From assembly GCA_021324235.1 (NCBI GenBank), contig JAJPJM010000014.1, forward strand, positions 1 to 36,260: DNA of 36,260 nucleotides. The letters run 5' to 3'. Under the pieces are notes generated by a model. The model saw nothing but the letters and a program-made list of their open reading frames with translations. It did not search any database and had not been told where the DNA came from. The translations under genes and the position numbers were made by a program. Below are positions 13,163 to 21,030 of the stretch, in pieces. How positions within the stretch are numbered: position 1 is the first letter of the stretch; every line of letters begins with the position of its first letter. The stretch is from Verrucomicrobiota bacterium. GTDB lineage: Bacteria; Verrucomicrobiota; Verrucomicrobiia; Limisphaerales; UBA11358.

Positions 13163-14872
13163 TTACAAGGCGGGCGTTGATGCGGCGGCCGGCGAGACAT
13201 AGCCGGCAGGTGAACCGCCTCCGGCCTCGGCTTCGAGCAAGAGTTTCCGGCGGGCCGGGCGCAGATGGAAAATCTTGAAGATGACCACGAAGATGATGCC
13301 GAACGACGTGGAGGAATAGGCTGCCATCAGGCTGAAGTGGACCAGCCCCATGGAGGCGATGATGAGCGAGATGATGGTGCCGACGAAACCGAGGTAGAGG
13401 CCGGCGTCGAACAGGTGGTCTTCATTTTCCAGCAGCCGGAGCTTCATGCGCGGCAGGATCTGTTGCCGGCGGATTTCCGCCAGTTTCACCAGGCACGCCA
13501 CGTACAGCAGTGCCTGCAACACAAAAAACAGCAGCAGGGTCAATAGGATGATTGGGTTCATGATGGTTTGTTGGATGCCGGCAATCCCCGCAGGAACCAC
13601 GCCACTCGTCGTGAGCGGCATAAGTCGAAAGGAGAAACCCCCTTTCTGGCTTTCCTGGGCGAGAAACGGCTCGCTCAGGAGCAATACCACAAGCAGGAAG
13701 CCCAGCGAAAATAAAAACTCCCGGATCAGATGGAATCCGCGCACCTGCAACGGACGTTCAAGCGGCGTAACGGGAGGCCGCGCGAAATGCATGGCCGCCG
13801 CCAGCAGAAAACCGCTGAGCAAATAGGCCAGCCATTTGGCCGCCAATACCAGTTGCGGCTGTTGCCAACCATAGCCCGCCGCCCGGTTAAAAAAACCGCC
13901 AATGGACTCATACGCGGTGGCGCGCCGTTCCCAGTCCGGTCGGTAAAAGCGCTGTTCGCGTTGTGCGAGTTCGCCCACACCACCGGCGCCATAATGCAGG
14001 CCGTCGCCGAGGTCTTTCAGGCCGGTCTGGCTGAACCGGGCAAGATAACCGGCCACCGCTTCGGGTTTGCCCGACAATTCCACGGCGGCAAAGAGGATGG
14101 GCAATTGTATTCCCGCATTGCGGGCCTGGCCGGCCAGTTGATGGAGCGTCCCGGTGTCCGGGATTTGCGCGACAAACGCCACCAACTGGTCCCAATTCAA
14201 CCGTTCGCCCAGCGACATGAAATCCATCAACGCTTCCTCCAGCGGTTTCGTATTGCCCCCGCGATTGGCCTGCGCGCCGAGATTGTCGATGTCCCGCCGC
14301 AAACCCGCCGTCAAATGGTTGTTGTCCAGGAGCAGTCCACTGATACAAATCGCGGCATCGAACGCCTGGCCCGAAGCCGAGGAGGACGGCGGAAAGAGGG
14401 CGGTGTTGTTCAACGAACGGCTGCGCAACAATTCCTGGACCGCCGGGACGGGCGACTCACGCAGTTGCGCCAGCGCCGCGTCGCGGTTCTCCTGCCGGAT
14501 GATAAAATCGGTAAACGGCTGGGAGCTGCCGGCCGGGGGTTGGGCATTGCCGGCGAAAAGATTTCTTACGCGCGCGTCATCGCCCCAGGCCAGGGCCGAG
14601 GGATTTTGCTGCGTCAGGTTGGTGATCGTGTCACCAAGCCGGTCCCAGCCGGGAAATTCCGCCAGGCGCGCCGCCTGCATGAGCATTTGGGCCGTGCCCA
14701 GTTTTTGTTCACCCGCCAGCGTCCGGCCCTCGTCCAGCAACATCGGACCGCTGCGCCCGGCCTGCTCAAGCACGCCGGCGTCCACGGCCCGCAGATGCAT
14801 GGGCACCAGCAGGCCGCCGGCGAGCAGCACCAGACCCAGAACGGCGCAAATTAAAAACCACAACCATCGCAT
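13163..14872 (-). CDS. Multi-pass membrane protein, TolQ/MotA-like C-terminus
   Basis: 569 residues. There is one helix at the N-terminus (LWFLICAVLGLVLLAGGLLV), then a soluble part of about 310 residues rich in short helices. Further membrane segments follow from about residue 335: LAAKWLAYLLSGFLLAAAM, EFLFSLGFLLVVLLLS, PIILLTLLLFFVLQALLYVACLV and, near the end, LYLGFVGTIISLIIASMGLV. The FVGTIISLI segment between a basic loop and the last helix resembles the GxxGT signature of MotA/TolQ/ExbB. No named family is certain. A well-placed AGGAGA (14883-14888) precedes the ATG. It is followed at once by the coiled-coil partner, suggesting an ion-driven or scaffold complex. It is either last in the exporter operon or has its own promoter at 14911-14938. 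Confidence 0.6.
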   Translation of the reverse strand: MRWLWFLICAVLGLVLLAGGLLVPMHLRAVDAGVLEQAGRSGPMLLDEGRTLAGEQKLGTAQMLMQAARLAEFPGWDRLGDTITNLTQQNPSALAWGDDARVRNLFAGNAQPPAGSSQPFTDFIIRQENRDAALAQLRESPVPAVQELLRSRSLNNTALFPPSSSASGQAFDAAICISGLLLDNNHLTAGLRRDIDNLGAQANRGGNTKPLEEALMDFMSLGERLNWDQLVAFVAQIPDTGTLHQLAGQARNAGIQLPILFAAVELSGKPEAVAGYLARFSQTGLKDLGDGLHYGAGGVGELAQREQRFYRPDWERRATAYESIGGFFNRAAGYGWQQPQLVLAAKWLAYLLSGFLLAAAMHFARPPVTPLERPLQVRGFHLIREFLFSLGFLLVVLLLSEPFLAQESQKGGFSFRLMPLTTSGVVPAGIAGIQQTIMNPIILLTLLLFFVLQALLYVACLVKLAEIRRQQILPRMKLRLLENEDHLFDAGLYLGFVGTIISLIIASMGLVHFSLMAAYSSTSFGIIFVVIFKIFHLRPARRKLLLEAEAGGGSPAGYVSPAAASTPAL

Positions 14873-14910
14873 TGTTGCAATTTCTCCTGAAAAACTTCCT
14901 TGTTGTCGTT

Positions 14911-14938
14911 AGACTATGGACCGACAGCCGGTGTTCAA
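14911..14938 (-). promoter_or_regulatory. Possible promoter of the TolQ/MotA-like operon
   Basis: On the minus strand TTGAAC (14938-14933) and TAGTCT (14916-14911) are 16 bp apart, in the 106-bp gap after the second permease gene. The -10 matches poorly (3 of 6). Confidence 0.3.
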
Positions 14939-14978
14939 AGCAAAAAAGCTGCCAAACCTGCCCTTACGACGGGGCCAT

Positions 14979-16241
14979 TTATTCGTACCGCAACGATTCG
15001 ATGGGATCAAGGTTTGCCGCCTTGTAAGCCGGATAGGTTCCAAAAATGATGCCGACGATGGAGCAAATCAGCAGACCCAGCACAATCCAGTCAACCGGAA
15101 CGGCGGGCGGCACTTTCATGAACCACGCCAGCGCATTGCCGCCCAGAACGCCCAAAATGACACCAAAGACACCGCCCACCTCGCACAACACAATGGCTTC
15201 CATGATGAATTGGGTCATGATGTTGCGCCGCTTGGCACCGATGGCGCGGCGGACGCCGATTTCCCGCGTCCGTTCCGTGACTGAGACGAGCATGATGTTC
15301 ATGATGCCGATGCCTGCCGCCAATAGCGCAATGGAACTGATGATGGTTACCCCAACGCGCACAGCCCGGGTGAACGAGTCGAACTGGGCAATGAGGGAAT
15401 CGTTGGAAAAAAGTTCGAAATCATCCGGTTCACCCGGAGGAACCTTGCGGATTGAGCGCAGGGCGCCGCGAACCTGCTCGATACAATCGTTGTAACTGGC
15501 TGAATCGCGCGATTGCACCAGGATGGTCAGGTCGTCCCACCAGCGTCCGTATCGGTTGAGCGCGGTGGTGACCGGGATGATGGCGAAATCGTCCTGTTGC
15601 CCTCCCATCGAACCTCCCTTGGCGGCGAGCACGCCCACCACCACGTATTTGTAACCGTTGATCTTGATGTCCTCGCCCACCGCCGAGCCAAAGGGAAAGG
15701 CCGTTTTGGCCAGGGCGCTGCCGAGCACGCAAACATCCCGCGCGTCGTCCACATCGTTGTCCGTCAGGACGCGGCCATCTTCAATGTCCCAGTTTCGCGC
15801 CGGGAAACTGCCGGCGGTTTCGCCCAGCAGGCGGGTCGCGGGCGAGGTTTTGGCGTAGCGGGTCGAAACCTGTCCGCGCCAGAAGTCGCCTTCGATGCCC
15901 ACGTTGGCGGCGAGCGTGGCCTTCTCCGTCACCTGGCGTCCCTGTTCCAAGGTGACATATTTGCGCCGCTGATATTTTTGCCAGTCGGAGTTGTTGCCGA
16001 ACTGGATTTGCGGCGACCGCTGGATGGCAAACGTCTCGCTACCCAGCCCGCTCATCCAATTGTCGGCGTTCCGCTCCAACACGCGCATGGCGGTCATCAC
16101 AACGATGATGGAAAATACGCCGATCAACACGCCCAGCAGGGTCAGCGCCGAGCGCAGTTTGTGCGCCGTCAGGGCATTCATGGCCATGGAGAAGCTTTCC
16201 CTGACTTCGGCCAGCAGCAATGTGGGCTTGTGAAATTTCAT
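14979..16241 (-). CDS. MacB/FtsX-family ABC transporter permease (second)
   Basis: 420 residues from the ATG at 16241, which overlaps the stop of the preceding permease by 4 bp (ATGA). A helix near residues 30-55 (SALTLLGVLIGVFSIIVVM) is followed by a MacB-type periplasmic core domain of about 215 residues. Three C-terminal helices follow, with the family motif ERTREIGVRRAIGAKRRNIM between the first two; the end is NLDPIESLRYE, typical of MacB. It forms a heterodimer with the permease encoded upstream and works with the LolD-like ATPase. The 70-codon upstream extension lies inside the previous gene and is unlikely to be translated. Confidence 0.92.
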   Translation of the reverse strand: MKFHKPTLLLAEVRESFSMAMNALTAHKLRSALTLLGVLIGVFSIIVVMTAMRVLERNADNWMSGLGSETFAIQRSPQIQFGNNSDWQKYQRRKYVTLEQGRQVTEKATLAANVGIEGDFWRGQVSTRYAKTSPATRLLGETAGSFPARNWDIEDGRVLTDNDVDDARDVCVLGSALAKTAFPFGSAVGEDIKINGYKYVVVGVLAAKGGSMGGQQDDFAIIPVTTALNRYGRWWDDLTILVQSRDSASYNDCIEQVRGALRSIRKVPPGEPDDFELFSNDSLIAQFDSFTRAVRVGVTIISSIALLAAGIGIMNIMLVSVTERTREIGVRRAIGAKRRNIMTQFIMEAIVLCEVGGVFGVILGVLGGNALAWFMKVPPAVPVDWIVLGLLICSIVGIIFGTYPAYKAANLDPIESLRYE

Positions 16242-17470
16242 TCGCTTCTCAACGCGTCCACGGGATCCATCCGCGCCGCGCGCCAGGCCGGCAGGAAACC
16301 GGAAATCACCCCGGTGCAAAGGGATACGAGCAGGGCCATGATGACGATGTTCACGGACATGGAGGCCGTGAACAAAAAGTGCGTAACCGCCAGCGTGATC
16401 AGCCAGGCGATGCCCAGTCCGATGATTCCGCCCATCAGGCAAATGCACGCCGCCTCAATCAAAAATTGCAGCAAGATGTTGCGGCGTTTGGCGCCGATGG
16501 CTTTGCGCACGCCAATCTCGCGCGTGCGCTCGACGACCGAGACGAACATGATGTTCATGATGCCGATGCCGCCTACAAACAATGACAGGCTGGTGACGAA
16601 CAAGCCGATGACGGCGATGGTCCCGGTCTCCTTGTGAAACAGGTCGATGAACTGGTCCTGCTGGTTGATGGCAAAGTCGTCGGGTTCATCCGGCCGCAAA
16701 TGACGGATGCGGCGCATCACTTGACGCAATTCCTCCCGGGTCTCGTCGAGTTGTGCCAGACCGTTGGCCTTGACTTCGATGGAAATATCCGGCTGGTTCT
16801 CAATTTCCGCCAGGAATTCCCGGAGCGGAATGATGATCCGGACATCCAGGTCAAGACTCCCGAACAGACTGCCTCGCTTCTGCATGACGCCAATCACCTG
16901 AAAGGACTGGTCCAGAATTTTGACGCGTTTACCGATGGGCGATTCGCCACGAAACAGGTTCGTGGCCAGCTCGCTGCCCAGCACACAGACCGGCTGGCCG
17001 CCTTCGGCATCCGCCGGGGTCAGAAACCGGCCCTCGGCCATGCTGGCCCCGGTGGTCAGCAGATTATCCGGGGTCGTGCCCATAATCGTCACATTGTCGG
17101 CGCTGATGGTTTTGTATTTCACGGTGTCGTAATCGTAGGCCGTGGGGTCGATGGCGGAAGCCAGGGTCAGTTGCCGCGCCAACGTCTCGGCGTCCTCCGG
17201 CCGGATCGGCCGGCGTTTCTGCATTTTAAACCAGTCATCATAGGAATTAACCAGCCAACTGGTCCGGGATATAAAAAAAGTATCGCCGCCCATCGCCGAA
17301 AGACTTTTCACGAAGGCCTGGTCCAATCCGTTGATGGCCGCCCCCATGAGGGTGACGGTAACGATGCCAATAATGATGCCGATGGTGGCGAGCGCCGAAC
17401 GCATCTTGTTGGCGCAGACGGCGTTCCACGACATGGCCAGGCTCTCAGGAATTTCAGAAACAAATTTCAT
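16238..17470 (-). CDS. MacB/FtsX-family ABC transporter permease (first)
   Basis: 410 residues. It has the same architecture as its neighbour: N-terminal helix (ALATIGIIIGIVTVTLMGAAI), MacB_PCD-like periplasmic domain, then three C-terminal helices with ERTREIGVRKAIGAKRRNILLQFLIEA and the end MDPVDALRSE. The two permeases are paralogues, probably from an old duplication. In E. coli MacB one polypeptide carries ATPase and permease; here they are separate proteins, as in LolCDE and many related exporters. Its ATG overlaps the stop of the GxxExxY gene by three bases, so its translation may now depend on that gene. Confidence 0.92.
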   Translation of the reverse strand: MKFVSEIPESLAMSWNAVCANKMRSALATIGIIIGIVTVTLMGAAINGLDQAFVKSLSAMGGDTFFISRTSWLVNSYDDWFKMQKRRPIRPEDAETLARQLTLASAIDPTAYDYDTVKYKTISADNVTIMGTTPDNLLTTGASMAEGRFLTPADAEGGQPVCVLGSELATNLFRGESPIGKRVKILDQSFQVIGVMQKRGSLFGSLDLDVRIIIPLREFLAEIENQPDISIEVKANGLAQLDETREELRQVMRRIRHLRPDEPDDFAINQQDQFIDLFHKETGTIAVIGLFVTSLSLFVGGIGIMNIMFVSVVERTREIGVRKAIGAKRRNILLQFLIEAACICLMGGIIGLGIAWLITLAVTHFLFTASMSVNIVIMALLVSLCTGVISGFLPAWRAARMDPVDALRSE

Positions 17471-17889
17471 TCTCTGACAGAATGGACCGAATGAACTTCC
17501 CTTTCGGCTGATTTCAATTTTGGCAGTCTGAATTTCTTTTTGAACTCCAGCCGCTCACCGCCGAAATTGAGGAGCAGCCCAACCTCTTTCCCTGTGGCGA
17601 CGAGGTAATTTACCGTCTGTACTTCATGGGCCGGCGCTAAATTTTGAACCGCCTTCAACTCAACGATGAGTTCATCCTCAACCAGAAAATCCGCCGCAAA
17701 TTCCCCGACCAAAACCCCGTCATAAACGACGTCCAGTTGCTTTTCCGATTCGAACCGCATTCCCGCCTTTTTGAGTTCGTGCGCCAAGGCACGGTGGTAA
17801 ACGGATTCCAAAAAACCCGCGCCCAAGATGGAATGAATTTCCATCGCCAAACCAATTATTTTTCCGGCCAGGTCGTATTCGCCTTTCAT
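17467..17889 (-). CDS. GxxExxY family protein (PD-(D/E)XK nuclease-like)
   Basis: 140 residues. It has the hallmark GAGFLESVYHRAL (GxxExxY), then FAADFLVEDELIVELKAV with the D...ExK pattern of PD-(D/E)XK nucleases, and QTVNYLVATGKEVGLLLNFG. The family is small, frequent in Verrucomicrobia, Planctomycetes and Bacteroidetes, and of unknown biological role; nuclease-like activity is a fold-based inference. It sits inside an exporter operon to which it has no obvious relation, and its last codons (HSVHSVRE) read straight into the permease start. Sequence with repeated 'attctg/cattctg' words flanks both ends (17470-17484 and 17888-17925), suggesting it arrived as a unit. Confidence 0.85.
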   Translation of the reverse strand: MKGEYDLAGKIIGLAMEIHSILGAGFLESVYHRALAHELKKAGMRFESEKQLDVVYDGVLVGEFAADFLVEDELIVELKAVQNLAPAHEVQTVNYLVATGKEVGLLLNFGGERLEFKKKFRLPKLKSAEREVHSVHSVRE

Positions 17890-17926
17890 GATTCCATTCT
17901 GGAAATTCTGTTCATTCTGTCCAAAG

Positions 17927-18613
17927 TCATTTGGCCGTGTTTTCGTCGCTGGCGATCAAGCCGTCGCGGATGCGGATGATCCGGCGCGACTGGCGGGCGA
18001 TGTCCTCCTCGTGGGTGACCACGATGATGGTGTTGCCTTTTCGCGACAGTTCATCGAACAACGCCATGATTTCCGTGCCGGTTTTGGAATCGAGATTGCC
18101 CGTCGGTTCGTCAGCCAGCAAAAGGGACGGCCGGTTGACGAGCGCGCGGGCAACGGCGACGCGCTGGCGCTGGCCGCCGGAAAGTTCGTTGGGTTTATGG
18201 TGGACGCGGTCCGCCAGGCCGACCTGGGCGAGCGCGTCGAGCGCGATCTGGCGGCGGCCCTCCGCCGGCACCCCTGCATAGATGAGCGGCAGCTCGACAT
18301 TGTGCAGCGCATTCGAGCGCGACAGCAGGTTGAAGGTCTGAAAGACAAACCCGATTTCGCGGTTGCGGATTTCCGCGAGCTGATTGTCGTCCATGTCGCT
18401 GACGTTGATGCCGTTTAATTCGTAGTGGCCGGAGGAAGGCGTATCGAGGCAGCCGATGAGGTTCATCAACGTGGATTTGCCGGAACCGGACGGCCCCATG
18501 ATGGCAACGTACTCGCCGCGCTGGATCTCCAGCGACACATCGCGCAGCGCATGGACAATCTCCGTGCCCATCTGGTAACGCCGCGAAATGTTTTGGAACC
18601 GGATCAAGCTCAT
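17927..18613 (-). CDS. LolD/MacB-type ABC transporter ATPase
   Basis: 228 residues, complete. Walker [10 protein letters not shown] (about 40-48), Q-loop FVFQTFNLL, signature [15 protein letters not shown], Walker [13 protein letters not shown] and the switch His in VVTHEED are all present. The spacing is that of the LolD/MacB group, which powers mechanotransmission by FtsX-type permeases rather than classical transport through the membrane. It energises the two permeases downstream and the HlyD-like adaptor upstream. It ends 37 bp before the GxxExxY gene; without that gene it would directly precede the permeases, as is usual. Confidence 0.95.
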   Translation of the reverse strand: MSLIRFQNISRRYQMGTEIVHALRDVSLEIQRGEYVAIMGPSGSGKSTLMNLIGCLDTPSSGHYELNGINVSDMDDNQLAEIRNREIGFVFQTFNLLSRSNALHNVELPLIYAGVPAEGRRQIALDALAQVGLADRVHHKPNELSGGQRQRVAVARALVNRPSLLLADEPTGNLDSKTGTEIMALFDELSRKGNTIIVVTHEEDIARQSRRIIRIRDGLIASDENTAK

Positions 18614-18624
18614 CGCAAATGGAT

Positions 18625-18715
18625 TGTTGGGTTATTGGATTACCGGATAAATGGACTGCCCGCCCGCTGACTCAATCATTCACCAGTCCATCAATCCAAT
18701 AATCCGTTTGGGTTC
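18625..18715. repeat. Imperfect inverted repeat between adaptor and ATPase genes
   Basis: The 102-bp gap holds TTATTGGATT...GGATAAATGGACTG and, after about 20 bp, CAGTCCATCAATCCAATAATCC, which is its imperfect reverse complement. The transcript would fold into a long hairpin. It may lower expression between the two genes or be a mobile palindrome. Confidence 0.6.
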
Positions 18716-20047
18716 TCATGGCTTCGGCACTTCCGCGGTGACAGCTCCCTTTTTGATCTTTGAGTCATCCTGCAGATCACGGCTGATGGCGCGGTAACCG
18801 CCGGAGACAATTTCCTCCCCATTGGTGAGGCCATCGGTGATTTCCCAATAATTGTCATCGCAAATGCCGATTTTCACCGGCACCACCTGCACGTGTTCAC
18901 CGGTGACCGCGAACACGATGTCCACCGGCTTGCTGGAGTCCCTGGCCGCGGCAGCCGAGGCGACGGCATTGGTATCGGCGGAGGCGGTGGAGTTGGTCCC
19001 CGCGCTTTTCGGCGGATCCATTTTCTTTTGCGGCGGCGGGCGGGTGGTGACACTGGCCAGCGGCACGGTCAACACGTTGGTGCGATAACTGGTTTCAATT
19101 TCAGCGCTGACGGACATGCCGGGACGGAACGCCTCTTTTTCATTGAAACGGATGCGCACCTGAAACTTGGTTGCTTCCTGTGACTGGCCACTGCCACTGG
19201 AGCCGGTATTATAGGTGGCGCTCAGATTGCTGTCCTTTGAGGAACTGGCCACATCCGTCACCACCCCGGCAAATTTGCGGTCCTTAAAGGCATCCACTTC
19301 CAATCGCGCCTTCTGGCCGGGTGCGATGCCGACCACGTCCATCTCGCCGATGTCCACGCGCGCCTCCATCTCATTCAAATCCGAGATGATCATGATGACG
19401 GTTCCGGCATTTTGCACGGTTCCCAGAACGCGTTCGCCGACTTCCGAATTCAATACGCTGATGGTGCCGTCGAGCGGCGAAACGATGGTGGTGCGGGCGA
19501 GCTGTTCGTCGGCATTGTCCACCTGCGCCTTGGCGACGTTGACCTGGTCGTCGGCGCTGTCGAGTTGGGCCCGGGCCACGTCGCGAGCGGCCTTAAACCC
19601 GACGAAGTCCGACTCCGAAAGCAATTTGCTCTGGTACAATTGCAAATTGCGCTGGTAGTCGGCATCGGCTTTTTCCAGATTGGCCGAGGCCGAGGCCTTG
19701 GCCGCCAGTTCGGATTCGTAACCCGCCTTGGCCTGATTGAGCGCGGCGACGTAGATGTCCGGGTTGATCTTCACAAGCAAATCACCTTTCTTGACCTGCT
19801 GGCCTTCCTTGACCGGCAGTTCGATGATTTCGCCGCTGACTTCAGGGCTGATGGTGACCTGCACGACGGGTTGGATTTGGCCGTTGGCGACCACGAGGTT
19901 GGTGAGGCTGTGGCGCGAGACCTTCTCCGTTTGCACCGTGATGACCGGTGCGCGGTTTTTAAAAACAGCCACCAGCATCAGCACAATGAGTACGAGGCCA
20001 ATGGCCGAAAAGATGATGATTTTCCGGCGATTTTTGGGTTTTGCCAT
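18716..20047 (-). CDS. HlyD/MacA-type periplasmic adaptor of the exporter
   Basis: 443 residues from the ATG at 20047, the start before MAKPKNRRK; the longer frame (from 20125) would overlap the Yip1-like gene. A single membrane helix (KIIIFSAIGLVLIVLMLVAVF) is followed by a lipoyl/barrel-sandwich half (VVANGQIQPVVQVTISPEVSGEI), a coiled-coil hairpin (about 105-210), and the second half and beta-barrel (RTTIVSPLDGTISVL). The C-terminal membrane-proximal domain is interrupted by an Ala/Ser/Pro-rich stretch. MacA-type adaptors bridge the inner-membrane permease and an outer-membrane channel; no TolC-like gene is in the window. It is followed by the ATPase. Confidence 0.92.
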   Translation of the reverse strand: MAKPKNRRKIIIFSAIGLVLIVLMLVAVFKNRAPVITVQTEKVSRHSLTNLVVANGQIQPVVQVTISPEVSGEIIELPVKEGQQVKKGDLLVKINPDIYVAALNQAKAGYESELAAKASASANLEKADADYQRNLQLYQSKLLSESDFVGFKAARDVARAQLDSADDQVNVAKAQVDNADEQLARTTIVSPLDGTISVLNSEVGERVLGTVQNAGTVIMIISDLNEMEARVDIGEMDVVGIAPGQKARLEVDAFKDRKFAGVVTDVASSSKDSNLSATYNTGSSGSGQSQEATKFQVRIRFNEKEAFRPGMSVSAEIETSYRTNVLTVPLASVTTRPPPQKKMDPPKSAGTNSTASADTNAVASAAAARDSSKPVDIVFAVTGEHVQVVPVKIGICDDNYWEITDGLTNGEEIVSGGYRAISRDLQDDSKIKKGAVTAEVPKP

Positions 20048-20112
20048 AGCAACAGATATAAAGACAGGATGAACGGAAATTAGTTTCGGGAAATTACATT
20101 TTTGCGCTGTTT

Positions 20113-20895
20113 TTACAATGTCCACGAACCCAGCCCGGCGGCAATGAGTAACAGCTCCGCCACGATCCAGTAAGTAAAGACAACCATCAAGGCTTTGGCC
20201 GTTGACCCACCCGAAAGTCTGGCCAATCCGACGCCTAACACCGCCGTGTGCCAGAAGTAAACCGCGTTCGCCGCGCCGAGCAGCAGATGTACGCGCCTGG
20301 TCGGATCAAAATCATCCACCAATAACGCCAAGCTGGCACCGACATAGAGCCGGCCCAGAATCACGGCGAGCAAGGTTGAGAGGACCATGCCCAGAACCAA
20401 GACAACGGAGGACAAACCGGCAACCTCCACCGCCTTCATATAACCAAACTGCGCCTTGAGGAACCAGCGCCCACACAGCCACAATATCAACGCCCACCAG
20501 AAAATCGAAACAAAACCAATCAGAACCACGACAAAACTGCCAAAAACGGCCATCATCGTTGGCCCCACTTTGTCCATCATCTGCAACGCCTGATCTTCCT
20601 GGACCTGGGTCATCTTGCCTTGTTGCACCTGCTGATCGAGGGCCTTGACCTGCTGGTCGTGGATGGTCTGGCGAATGGCGGGTTGGGTGAACAGGATGCA
20701 TACGGAAATCACCCCTGCCACGGCGTAAATCAGCACCGGCACCAGCCAGTTGGTAGTTCGCGCCGGGACGGCGGTTATTTCGCTGAAAACTTCACCCGGC
20801 GCGGCGATGACGTTCATTAATTTTCCCGCGAGCGACGTGGCAGGTGTTTGCGGCGCAACCGGTGGCGGTTCGGGAATTGGCAAGGCGGTTTCCAT
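20113..20895 (-). CDS. Yip1-domain membrane protein
   Basis: 260 residues from the ATG at 20895; a TTG two codons earlier is possible but less likely. A Pro-rich N-terminus (PIPEPPPVAPQTPATS) is followed by KLMNVIAAPGEVFSEI, the typical entry of bacterial Yip1-domain proteins. Five or so membrane helices follow between about residues 48 and 258. A charged Gln-rich stretch (HDQQVKALDQQVQQGKMTQVQEDQ) sits between the first and second. The function of bacterial Yip1 proteins is unknown; they are inner-membrane proteins. It is first in the exporter operon, 65 bp before the adaptor, so it may be an accessory of that exporter. Confidence 0.8.
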   Translation of the reverse strand: METALPIPEPPPVAPQTPATSLAGKLMNVIAAPGEVFSEITAVPARTTNWLVPVLIYAVAGVISVCILFTQPAIRQTIHDQQVKALDQQVQQGKMTQVQEDQALQMMDKVGPTMMAVFGSFVVVLIGFVSIFWWALILWLCGRWFLKAQFGYMKAVEVAGLSSVVLVLGMVLSTLLAVILGRLYVGASLALLVDDFDPTRRVHLLLGAANAVYFWHTAVLGVGLARLSGGSTAKALMVVFTYWIVAELLLIAAGLGSWTL

Positions 20896-21030
20896 ACTCA
20901 ATTAAAGGGCTTATCCATTACTTAGGCAAAAAACCACCAAAGTTACAAGAAATGTCACCGGTTTTTTTGTGGCCTAAAATTGACCTGCTCGCCGCAAATT
21001 CGAGCGTTGAATGGGAAAATCAACCGATGG

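Noticed and set aside
13730-14854. 374-codon frame antisense to the TolQ/MotA-like gene
   Set aside because: No recognisable domain; the minus-strand frame has membrane helices, a Shine-Dalgarno and an operon partner.
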